DNA of 5,079 bases from Roseovarius sp. UBA6217 (GCA_002421985.1 DISF01000019.1:254-5332), one strand, 5' to 3'; positions 1 to 5,078 are shown, counted from the stretch's first letter. Notes: generated from the sequence alone by a model not told the origin. Numbers and translations are program-made.

Positions 1-2
1 CG

Positions 3-347
3 CTGGGGCTGCGCCATCGCGGCGTGAATATCATCTCCTGCCCAAGCTGCGCGCGGCAGGGGTTTGACGTGATCGCGACGGTGGAGGCGCTCGAGGAGCG
101 GCTGTCGCATATCAAGACGCCGATGAGCCTGTCGATTATCGGCTGCGTGGTCAACGGGCCGGGCGAGGCGCTGATGACCGATGTGGGATTCACCGGTGGC
201 GGCGCGGGGCACGGCATGGTCTATCTCGCTGGAAAGGCCAGCCACAAGATGTCGAACGCGGCGATGATCGATCATATCGTCGAGCAGGTCGAGGCCCGCG
301 CCGCCGAGATCGAGGCCGAGATCGCAGCCGTGCGGGCGGCGGAATAG
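3..347 (+). CDS. ispG: IspG, (E)-4-hydroxy-3-methylbut-2-enyl-diphosphate synthase, C-terminal part (5' end outside window)
   Basis: This is the C-terminal 114 residues of the [4Fe-4S] enzyme that reductively converts 2-C-methylerythritol 2,4-cyclodiphosphate to HMBPP, the penultimate step of the MEP isoprenoid pathway, in the cytoplasm. The frame is open from base 3, so the gene begins upstream of the window; the in-frame GTG at 24 is internal, because the residues just before it (LGLRHRG) continue the family sequence. Visible motifs are SCPSC, which gives two cluster cysteines, and GCVVNGPGEA, which gives the third cysteine and the conserved glutamate ligand. A GFTGGGAG glycine stretch follows. 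The protein ends in an alanine/glutamate-rich helix. Codons are strongly G/C-ending. No terminator is visible before the methyltransferase 52 bases downstream, so some read-through into it is possible. Confidence 0.96.
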   Translation: MGLRHRGVNIISCPSCARQGFDVIATVEALEERLSHIKTPMSLSIIGCVVNGPGEALMTDVGFTGGGAGHGMVYLAGKASHKMSNAAMIDHIVEQVEARAAEIEAEIAAVRAAE

Positions 348-374
348 GGTAAGGTTTGTTTAGGCTCGACAGGG

Positions 375-380
375 TATAAT
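375..380 (+). promoter_or_regulatory. Putative -10 box (TATAAT) of the methyltransferase/nuclease unit
   Basis: A perfect TATAAT lies between ispG and the methyltransferase gene, in a locally AT-rich 52-bp gap. No good -35 hexamer is visible at 16-18 bp; the best is a weak GGTTTG at 353-358 (16-bp spacer). A transcript starting about 7 bases after the box would leave a leader of only about 13 nt before the ATG at 400. The hexamer is seen; promoter function is inferred. Confidence 0.5.
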
Positions 381-399
381 CTACCTCGTAAAAATAGAT

Positions 400-1557
400 A
401 TGGCGTGCGAGATGGATCACCCTCCTAGATATGCCGAGTTTTTCTGCGGCGGCGGAATGGTGCGCGCAGCATTTGACGCGGGTTGGCACTGCGCCCTCGC
501 CAATGATATCGACGCCATGAAATGCCGTGTCTACCGCGATAACTGGTCCGGCACCGGGCTTGTCGAGGGGGATGTTGCGGCGCTTGATCCGAATGTTTTG
601 AAACAGCCCATCGATCTCTATTGGGCGTCAAGTCCTTGTCAGGATTTCAGCCTTGCCGGCAAGGGCCTCGGTCTTGGCGGCGCGCGCAGCGGTGTCTTTA
701 ACCCGTGGTTCGAGAAGGTGCGTGCCGCGGCGATGGCCGGGTTCGCACCGCGACTAATTGCGTTTGAAAACGTCACGGGCCTGTTGTCGCGTCGCGCGGG
801 CAAAGACCTCGATCATATCCTGAGATCGTTCATATCGCTTGGCTACAAGGTCGGGGCACTCGAGATAGACGCCTGTCATTTCGTTCCGCAAAGCCGACCG
901 CGCCTGTTTGTGATCGCGGTGCGTGGGGAACTGGACGTGGCTGATCTTTGTCAACCAAAAGCGGGTGGCGTGTTTTGCTCGACACGCCTGCGCCGGTTTC
1001 ACGACGGGTCCAGCCCATTGATAAGAAAGAACTGGTTGTGGTTCCGCCTTCCACCTCCTGCGTCGTCAGCAGAAAAATTGTCGGCCATTCTCGACGCTGA
1101 TCCCGATACAGCATGGTTGTCTGACGAGCAGGTCGCGCGTTTGCTTTCGATGATGTCGGCCCCGAGCCTTGCGCGCATTGCGGCGGCGAAGGCTGCAGGA
1201 CAGACCACCGTGGGCACGCTCTACAAGAGAGGGCGCCCCGATGATGCAGGTCGCGTGCGTCAGCGGGCGGAAGTGCGGTTTGACGGTGTCGCGGGATGCT
1301 TGCGAACACCGGCGGGAGGGTCATCCCGGCAAACGATCCTGATTGTTCGCGGAGACAAGATCGAAGCGCGCCTGTTGTCGCGACGCGAGGTCTCCCGCCT
1401 CATGGGGCTGCCCGCGTCTTATCGCATGCCTGAGCGTTACAACGATGCCTACAGGATCGCGGGTGATGGCGTGGTTGTTCCCATCGTGAAACACTTGGAC
1501 GAGCATATCTTTCGACCGATCCTGTTCAAAGCCGCAGCAGAAAGGGCGGTTGCGTGA
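400..1557 (+). CDS. DNA (cytosine-5-)-methyltransferase, type II restriction-modification type
   Basis: This 385-residue enzyme should transfer a methyl group from S-adenosylmethionine to C5 of cytosine within a specific DNA site. The conserved motifs run in the usual order: motif I FFCGGGM (14-20, AdoMet binding), ANDID (34-38), GDVAAL (57-62), motif IV SSPCQDFS (77-84) with catalytic Cys80, motif VI ENV (123-125), motif VIII QSRPR (164-168), motif IX RREVSRLMGLP (328-338) and motif X GDGVVVPIVKHL (355-366). The stretch of about 150 residues between VIII and IX, with a conserved-looking RAEVRFDGVAGCLRTPAGG near 289-307, should hold the target-recognition domain; its target cannot be read from sequence. 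All catalytic motifs are intact. Start: ATG 400 has no obvious Shine-Dalgarno; in-frame ATG 412 is an alternative that keeps every motif. The gene overlaps the nuclease by 4 nt. Third codon positions are less GC-rich than in neighbours (27/40 at the start), consistent with acquisition by transfer. An orphan regulatory methyltransferase is the alternative, but the coupled nuclease argues against it. Confidence 0.93.
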   Translation: MACEMDHPPRYAEFFCGGGMVRAAFDAGWHCALANDIDAMKCRVYRDNWSGTGLVEGDVAALDPNVLKQPIDLYWASSPCQDFSLAGKGLGLGGARSGVFNPWFEKVRAAAMAGFAPRLIAFENVTGLLSRRAGKDLDHILRSFISLGYKVGALEIDACHFVPQSRPRLFVIAVRGELDVADLCQPKAGGVFCSTRLRRFHDGSSPLIRKNWLWFRLPPPASSAEKLSAILDADPDTAWLSDEQVARLLSMMSAPSLARIAAAKAAGQTTVGTLYKRGRPDDAGRVRQRAEVRFDGVAGCLRTPAGGSSRQTILIVRGDKIEARLLSRREVSRLMGLPASYRMPERYNDAYRIAGDGVVVPIVKHLDEHIFRPILFKAAAERAVA

Positions 1558-2093
1558 GCGATGTTCAGTCTTTCAGGGGGGAAGCGCTCAAGGCATTGAC
1601 CGATGAAATCGGTGTCTACGCGCTTTGCGATCTGGATGGCGTCCCGATCTATGTCGGGCAGTCCGTTGATGGAATCCGGACGCGTGTTCGCCGCCATTTG
1701 ACCTCGGCAAGGTCGGATGTGATCGCCAATCGACAGGTCGATGTATGGGAAATCGCTTATGTCTGGGCGTGGCCCGTTCGCGAAGTGACCGATATCGTCC
1801 GATTGGAAGCCCATCTCTTCAACACCTTCGACTCATGTGTCAGGCTGATGAACGGCAAGGCGATGGCGGCACCGGAACGCCCGGTTGATGTGCCGGAAAA
1901 GCAAATTGTGCAGGTCATTGAGGAGGGTGAGCGCATCAATCGCCAAGACCCCGCGTTGCGATTGCCGCGTCAGATCATGCAATACAACCTATTGGTGGAT
2001 TCTATTCTGAACGTAAAGGACGCAGGACATCTCAAACGCTCTTTGGATGCTCATTTCGAACGGCTTGTAAGGTATCATCAAACCTTTCTGTAG
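1554..2093 (+). CDS. GIY-YIG family nuclease, candidate restriction endonuclease partner
   Basis: This 179-residue protein has an N-terminal GIY-YIG domain: GVY (20-22), YVG (33-35, the YIG element), R44 and H48 in IRTRVRRHL, E85 in RLEAHLF as the likely metal-binding glutamate, and N100. The spacings Y-Y 11, R-H 4 and E-N 15 match, from memory, those of I-TevI, so the active site looks complete. The C-terminal 75 or so residues are charged and predicted helical, with no recognised domain; they may bind DNA. The GTG start at 1554 sits inside the methyltransferase stop (GTGA), 7 nt after AAAGGG (1541-1546), so translation is probably coupled. GIY-YIG enzymes include type II restriction endonucleases such as Eco29kI; pairing with a C5-methyltransferase makes that role likely here, but site and cleavage are inferred. 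Alternatives are a nicking or repair nuclease, or a homing-like enzyme. Codon use is as atypical as the methyltransferase's (25/40 G/C-ending). Confidence 0.85.
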   Translation: MSDVQSFRGEALKALTDEIGVYALCDLDGVPIYVGQSVDGIRTRVRRHLTSARSDVIANRQVDVWEIAYVWAWPVREVTDIVRLEAHLFNTFDSCVRLMNGKAMAAPERPVDVPEKQIVQVIEEGERINRQDPALRLPRQIMQYNLLVDSILNVKDAGHLKRSLDAHFERLVRYHQTFL

Positions 2094-2131
2094 CGGTCTG
2101 CGATACATCAAACCGCCAAACGCCCCCGCTC

Positions 2132-2367
2132 CTATGTCTTGGCATCTGTCTCGTCAGGCTCGGCCTCGGGGCTGTCAGCCTCGGGATCGTATCCCGCCTC
2201 GCCTTCGTCGAGCAGCGTCACATGGGTGGTGTCTGTCTCGGGATCGTAGGCAAGGCCGTAATTGCTGTGCCCGTCCTCGCGCGCGCGGTGCCATTCGTGC
2301 CGAAGGCATGGCCGAAGATCAGCACGAATGGCGTGAGCAGAAGGAGGGCGAGGGCGCTTGTGGGCAT
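2132..2367 (-). pseudogene. Small signal-anchored acidic protein, apparently frameshifted at a (CG)5 tract
   Basis: From ATG 2367 the frame encodes a hydrophobic N-terminus (MPTSALALLLLTPFVLIFGH), like a signal peptide or membrane anchor, then loses protein-like character and stops at 2218. In another frame, from about base 2278, a coherent acidic tail appears: EDGHSNYGLAYDPETDTTHV, then LLDEGEAGYDPE and a Glu/Asp/Pro-rich end, with a stop at 2132. That tail has no start codon of its own. The switch falls on the dinucleotide tract (CG)5 at 2278-2287; losing one CG unit would join both halves into a 77-residue protein through ...GTAREDG.... The gene lies 24 nt after grxD and is probably the last gene of that operon. 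I do not recognise the family. It may be a recent pseudogene, a slippage-switchable gene, or a sequencing error. What is certain is the split reading frame. Confidence 0.6.
2278..2287. repeat. (CG)5 dinucleotide tract at the reading-frame break
   Basis: Five uninterrupted CG units lie exactly where the minus-strand small gene changes reading frame. A one-unit contraction restores a single open frame of 77 codons plus stop, so this tract is the likely site of a slippage event or a base-calling error. Confidence 0.7.
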
Positions 2368-2391
2368 GGTTTTCCGGCCTGCGCGGTGCGC

Positions 2392-2754
2392 TCAGGCGTT
2401 GGCCTCGCGGATTTTCTCGGCGGCGGCCTTGTCATAGCTCACACCGTTCTGCTCGAAAAGCTGGTCAAGCTCGCCCGAGAGCGTCATCTCGGTGACGATG
2501 TCACAGCCGCCCACGAACTCGCCGTTGACATAGAGTTGCGGGATGGTGGGCCAATCGGAATACTCCTTGATGCCCTGGCGGATTTCCTCGTCGGCGAGCA
2601 CGTTCACATCGGCGAACTCCACGCCCATGAAATTGAGCACGCCCGCCACGCGGCTGGAAAAGCCGCATTGCGGCATGTCCTTGGTGCCTTTCATGAAGAG
2701 CACCACGGGGTTGGAGGTCACCGTCTCGGTGATGCGGGTCTTGACGTCGGTCAT
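2392..2754 (-). CDS. grxD: Monothiol glutaredoxin, Grx4/GrxD family (CGFS type)
   Basis: This 120-residue, full-length cytoplasmic protein is a CGFS monothiol glutaredoxin. These bind a [2Fe-2S] cluster between two subunits with glutathione, carry clusters to target proteins and pair with BolA-type proteins. Visible features are Lys22 (FMKGT, glutathione contact), the active site PQCGFSSR with Cys30, WPTIPQ (68-73) with the cis-proline Pro72, and GGCD (82-85) for glutathione binding. The start at 2754 is preceded by GAAGGA (2764-2769) at 9-nt spacing and overlaps the stop of the upstream gene as ATGA. It is the third gene of an operon with an IbaG/BolA gene, which agrees with the known BolA-Grx partnership. 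Codons are strongly G/C-ending (37 of the first 40), typical of the host genome. Confidence 0.97.
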   Translation of the reverse strand: MTDVKTRITETVTSNPVVLFMKGTKDMPQCGFSSRVAGVLNFMGVEFADVNVLADEEIRQGIKEYSDWPTIPQLYVNGEFVGGCDIVTEMTLSGELDQLFEQNGVSYDKAAAEKIREANA

Positions 2755-2996
2755 TTGGTGCGGTCCTTCGGAATGAAGATTTTGGCGTAGGTTTGCGGAT
2801 CGCGCGAGATGCGGTAGCTCATGGATTGCCCGCCGCTCACGCCGGAGGAATAGAACGAGGAGATCACGCTGTCGCCCGGTCCCGGCTCGGTTCCGCGCCC
2901 GGTGGTGTGGTCCTCGCGCAGGGATTGCGCGGCGCGCAGACCGGCGAGCAGAAGCACAAGGCCCGACAGCACCGCGATGATCGCCCCGCCCGACAT
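2751..2996 (-). CDS. Small single-TM protein of unknown function between ibaG/bolA and grxD
   Basis: This 81-residue protein has an N-terminal hydrophobic helix (about residues 4-20, IIAVLSGLVLLLAGL) followed by a polar domain with GDSVISSFYSSGVSGGQSMS and a C-terminal RDPQTYAKIFIPKD. The helix is followed by basic residues, so an inner-membrane anchor with a cytoplasmic tail is possible, but topology is a guess. ATG 2996 shares one base with the ibaG stop (TGATG) and the gene's TGA overlaps the grxD start (ATGA), so all three are probably translated together. I do not recognise a named family, although proteins of this general pattern seem usual between bolA and grxD in related bacteria (recollection, not checked). 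No cysteine or histidine cluster-ligand pattern is seen; His30 is the only histidine. Given the context, a link to iron-sulfur or redox functions is possible but unproven. Confidence 0.82.
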   Translation of the reverse strand: MSGGAIIAVLSGLVLLLAGLRAAQSLREDHTTGRGTEPGPGDSVISSFYSSGVSGGQSMSYRISRDPQTYAKIFIPKDRTK

Positions 2997-3232
2997 CAGC
3001 CGGGGGCCTTGGTGGTCAGCGCGAGCGCGTGAATTGCCCCGTCAGGCCCGTCCATCCGGCCCTTGAGCGCGGCATAGACGGCGCGTTGCTGCTGCACGCG
3101 GTTCATGCCGCGAAAGCTTTCGTCGATGACCTCGGCTGCGAAATGCACCCCGTCATCGCTCTCGACGGTGATGCGCGCATTGGGCAGCGCCGCGCGGATG
3201 AGCGCCTCGACATCGGAAGCGAGAAGGGCCAT
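2996..3232 (-). CDS. BolA/IbaG family protein
   Basis: This 78-residue cytoplasmic protein has the BolA fold. Family members form [2Fe-2S] heterodimers with CGFS glutaredoxins and act in cluster delivery or iron sensing. Visible motifs are VESDDGVHFAAEVI, which includes the conserved His, then FRGMNRVQQQRAVY and a C-terminal GAIHALAL with the second conserved His. The GMNRVQQQ pattern resembles IbaG (YrbA) more than E. coli BolA itself, and the cysteine-less sequence is consistent with histidine ligands. Two ATGs compete: 3238 lies only 2 nt after GGAG (3241-3244), whereas 3232 is 8 nt after it, so I chose 3232; the longer form would add only MP. It is the first gene of the ibaG - TM protein - grxD operon, in which grxD supplies its likely binding partner. 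Confidence 0.93.
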   Translation of the reverse strand: MALLASDVEALIRAALPNARITVESDDGVHFAAEVIDESFRGMNRVQQQRAVYAALKGRMDGPDGAIHALALTTKAPG

Positions 3233-3240
3233 CGGCATAT

Positions 3241-3244
3241 CTCC
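3241..3244 (-). promoter_or_regulatory. Shine-Dalgarno GGAG deciding the ibaG start
   Basis: GGAG on the minus strand has 8-nt spacing to ATG 3232 but only 2 nt to ATG 3238, which favours the shorter protein. It lies just after a stop codon (3252-3254) of a coding-like frame. Confidence 0.6.
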
Positions 3245-3251
3245 GGTTGTG

Positions 3252-3377
3252 TCATTTGTCGCAGATGTAAACCGCGTGGGGCATCTGCGCAAGGGAGGCG
3301 CGGATTTCCTCGCCCGTCTTGAGCACGTCTTCGATGAGCGCGCGTTGCCGCGCGCCCGAGGATAAAGCGTGCCACAG
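3252..3377 (-). pseudogene. Coding-like frame without a start codon, upstream of ibaG; possible gene remnant
   Basis: A minus-strand frame ending with TGA at 3252 reads ...GARQRALIEDVLKTGEEIR and then ASLAQMPHAVYICDK. It has ordinary amino-acid composition, an amphipathic-looking helix and G/C at 31 of its last 39 third positions counted back from the stop. The frame stays open beyond 3540 but no ATG, GTG or TTG is in frame; a CTG at 3375-3377 is the nearest possible, unusual start. Upstream residues become arginine/proline-rich and look non-coding. It is best explained as the 3' end of a gene whose front was lost or frameshifted, or as a short gene with a CTG start. I do not recognise the product. 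Its stop lies 19 nt before ibaG, so it could once have been the first gene of that operon. Confidence 0.4.
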
Positions 3378-3481
3378 CTTTGCCCGGGGTTGCCCCCTGT
3401 GGCCGATCCCGGAGATGACGGGGGGCGCATCAATCCTGCCTGGTGTCCGGCACCTGACAGATGTTGACCAATGATGATCCG

Positions 3482-3504
3482 GCCTGCCGTGCAGTGCGGC
3501 AGGC
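3482..3504. repeat. Perfect 8-bp inverted repeat (hairpin)
   Basis: GCCTGCCG (3482-3489) and CGGCAGGC (3497-3504) are perfectly complementary, with a 7-nt loop. No T-run follows on either strand, so it is not a classical intrinsic terminator; it could be a leader structure of the ibaG operon or a factor-dependent termination site. Confidence 0.6.
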
Positions 3505-3554
3505 GTCGTGACGGGCCTGAAGGGGACGTTGGCACACCGGTTGAGGTGCCGCGC

Positions 3555-3579
3555 AGCGCCCGACCGCCGGGTGGGCGCT
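3555..3579. repeat. Hairpin resembling the murD terminator stem, opposite orientation
   Basis: AGCGCCC (3555-3561) pairs with GGGCGCT (3573-3579), with partial extra pairing inside. On the plus strand it is followed by CAAACGG rather than a T-run, so as a terminator it is weak or decayed. It shares its left arm with the murD terminator in inverted orientation. Confidence 0.5.
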
Positions 3580-3645
3580 CAAACGGTTGTGATCGTCACT
3601 TTATGGTGCCAAATACTGCAACGATTGTCGGGGCTTGGACGTTGC

Positions 3646-3677
3646 AAAAGCGCCCGCCCGAGGGGGCGGTCGGGCGC
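3646..3677 (-). terminator. Rho-independent terminator downstream of murD
   Basis: On the minus strand GCGCCCGACCG pairs with CGGGCGGGCGC around a 6-nt CCCCCT loop, an 11-bp stem with a single A-G mismatch, followed directly by TTTT and then GC. It lies about 90 bases after the murD stop and in the right orientation to end murD transcripts before the ibaG operon. Confidence 0.8.
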
Positions 3678-3723
3678 TGCGCGGCGGCGCGCAAGCGCGC
3701 CTCTATTCCGCGCATTGGCACCA

Positions 3724-3748
3724 GGGCCTGAACGACCGCTCCAGGCCC
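3724..3748. repeat. 7-bp inverted repeat just after the murD stop
   Basis: GGGCCTG (3724-3730) and CAGGCCC (3742-3748) are perfectly complementary around an 11-nt loop. No T-run follows; it may protect the 3' end of murD mRNA or simply be chance in GC-rich DNA. Confidence 0.4.
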
Positions 3749-3764
3749 AGAGCGTTCCCCTGTG

Positions 3765-5078
3765 TCACATCGGGCACTTTGTGTCAGGTGGCGCACACGG
3801 GGGCCGGGTATCGCCCAAGCGCGCGCGCACCTCGGCGATGAAATCCTCGCCGCGCTGCTCGAAATTGTCATATTGGTCAAAGCTTGCCGCGGCCGGGGCC
3901 AGCAGGATCACCTCGCCGGGCCTCGCATCGGCGAGCGCGGCCTCGACCGCGGCGGCCATGGTGGTGCAGATCGCCGTCTCCACCCCGTCGAGCCCGAGGG
4001 CGAATTGCGCCGCCTCCCGCCCGATCACATAGGCCTTGGCCACGTTTTGCAGGCCGGGTTTCAGCGCGCCAAGCCCGCCCTCCTTTTCCAGCCCGCCGCA
4101 GATCCAGCGGATGCGCGCAAAGGCCAGCAGCGCCTTGAGCGCGGCATCCACGTTGGTGGCCTTGCTGTCGTTGATGATCCGCACGCCGCCCGCTTCGGCG
4201 ACAAACTGCGAGCGGTGCGGCAGACCGGCAAAGCTGTGAAAGCCCTGCTCGATCAGGCGCGGCGCAAGGCCCAGACTGCGGCAGGCGGCATAGGCGGCGC
4301 AGGCGTTCTGATGGTTGTGCGCTCCGGGCAGGCCCTTGACGTCGCGCAGGTCGATCGCGGCCACCTGCCGCCCCTTGCGCGTCTCGGCGAGAAAGCCCTT
4401 GCGCGCGAACACCGCCCATCCCGGCCCGGCAAGTTTCTGCCCCGAGGAGATGCGGATCACCCGGTCATCGCCCGCGCCTTCGGCCATCTGACCGGCGAGA
4501 AACCGGCCCTCGGCCTCGTCCACGCCGATCACCGCGCGATCCGGCCCACCCTCGGCAAAGAGCCGCCGCTTGGCCGCGAAATACCCCCCAAGCCCGCCGT
4601 GGCGATCCAGATGATCGGGCGAGAAGTTGGTGAACACGGCGATATCGGGGGTGAGGGCACGGGCCAGCTCAAGCTGGTAGCTCGACAGTTCCAGAACCAC
4701 CACCCCGCCATCGCCGGGCGGGTCGAGATCGAGCACCCCGCGCCCGATATTGCCGGCAAGCTGCACCGGCTTGCCCGCGTGCCCGAGCACATGGTGGATG
4801 AGCGCCGCAGTTGTCGATTTGCCATTGCTTCCCGTGACCGCGATCACGCGCGGGGGGGTGTCGTGGCCGTCCCAGACGGGCGTGGCGAGAGAGCGAAAGA
4901 ACAGCCCGATATCGTTATCCACGGGCACGCCCGCCGCGAGGGCTTCGGCCACCACACGGTTGGGGGCGGGGTAGAGATGCGGAATACCGGGCGAGACGAT
5001 GAGCGCCGCCACGCCGTCAAGCGCGCCGTCGCGGGAGAGATCGCAGATCTCAAAGCCCTCGGCCAGGGCCGCGTCGCG
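3765..5078 (-). CDS. murD: MurD, UDP-N-acetylmuramoyl-L-alanine--D-glutamate ligase (N-terminus outside window)
   Basis: This cytoplasmic ATP-dependent ligase adds D-glutamate to UDP-MurNAc-L-Ala in peptidoglycan precursor synthesis. About 437 residues are visible; the frame is open to the right edge, with family-like residues (ALAEGFEICDLSRDGALDG) before the internal GTG at 5012, so only a short N-terminus is missing. Motifs in order, numbered from the window edge: SPGIP, the ATP P-loop TGSNGKST (82-89), GNIG (109-112), ELSSYQLE (130-137), NFSPDHLDRH (151-160), AHNHQNACAAYA (from 253), PHRSQF (287-292), NDSKATN (303-309), GGLEKEGGL (328-336) and LLAPAAASFDQYDNFEQRG (392-410). The three Mur-ligase domains are present apart from the missing start. 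The end carries a short unusual tail (RPPCAPPDTKCPM). No other division or cell-wall gene is visible; the intrinsic terminator downstream makes this the last gene of its transcript. Confidence 0.97.
   Translation of the reverse strand, partial: RDAALAEGFEICDLSRDGALDGVAALIVSPGIPHLYPAPNRVVAEALAAGVPVDNDIGLFFRSLATPVWDGHDTPPRVIAVTGSNGKSTTAALIHHVLGHAGKPVQLAGNIGRGVLDLDPPGDGGVVVLELSSYQLELARALTPDIAVFTNFSPDHLDRHGGLGGYFAAKRRLFAEGGPDRAVIGVDEAEGRFLAGQMAEGAGDDRVIRISSGQKLAGPGWAVFARKGFLAETRKGRQVAAIDLRDVKGLPGAHNHQNACAAYAACRSLGLAPRLIEQGFHSFAGLPHRSQFVAEAGGVRIINDSKATNVDAALKALLAFARIRWICGGLEKEGGLGALKPGLQNVAKAYVIGREAAQFALGLDGVETAICTTMAAAVEAALADARPGEVILLAPAAASFDQYDNFEQRGEDFIAEVRARLGDTRPPCAPPDTKCPM

Larger units (their letters stand above)
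3548..3685. repeat. Perfect 21-bp inverted repeat with 96-bp interior
   Basis: The left arm (3548-3568, GCCGCGCAGCGCCCGACCGC plus C) is the exact reverse complement of the right arm (3665-3685). Pairing stops at both ends. The right arm includes one strand of the murD terminator stem, and the left arm has its own local hairpin (3555-3579), so the two arms look like inverted copies of one terminator-type element. Confidence 0.75.
3255..3764. other. Hairpin-rich intergenic region between murD and the ibaG operon
   Basis: Apart from the start-less frame at its left end, I see no convincing gene here: long open frames on either strand are arginine/proline-rich readings of GC-rich DNA. It contains the murD terminator, a perfect 21-bp inverted repeat and further hairpins listed separately. 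The promoter for the ibaG operon should lie here, but no convincing -35/-10 pair is visible on the minus strand. Confidence 0.5.

Noticed and set aside
725..730. CCGCGG sites (also at 3887-3892 and 3947-3952) as a hint that the restriction pair shares Eco29kI specificity
   Set aside because: Three sites in a GC-rich window say nothing about specificity: a protected host need not avoid its own site, and sequence alone does not reveal the target.
2093..2116. Hairpin GCGGT...ACCGC between the convergent nuclease and small-protein genes as a bidirectional terminator
   Set aside because: Only 5 bp of stem with a 14-nt loop and no T-run on either strand.
2134..2790. Long plus-strand open frame of 218 residues covering grxD
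   Set aside because: It is the antisense reading of grxD and its downstream gene; its composition (runs of Arg, His and Gly) is typical of a shadow frame, while the minus-strand glutaredoxin is unmistakable.
3233..3535. 5' extension of the ibaG frame, giving a 179-residue protein from ATG 3535
   Set aside because: The added part is Arg/Ser/Pro-rich with no family similarity, and a Shine-Dalgarno at 3241-3244 fits the short start; the family is about 80 residues long.
3589..3599. Palindrome-like GTGATCGTCAC as an operator
   Set aside because: Only 4-bp half-sites, and it is not linked to a recognisable promoter.
3595..3633. Possible minus-strand promoter for the ibaG operon (CATAAA near 3600 with GACAAT or ACAATC upstream)
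   Set aside because: The -35 match is poor and other spacings give nothing better, so it cannot be called above chance.
3508..4032. Plus-strand open frame of 174 residues across the intergenic region and the murD 3' end
   Set aside because: Half of it is antisense to murD and the rest crosses the terminator hairpin; low-complexity Arg/Ala content indicates a shadow.
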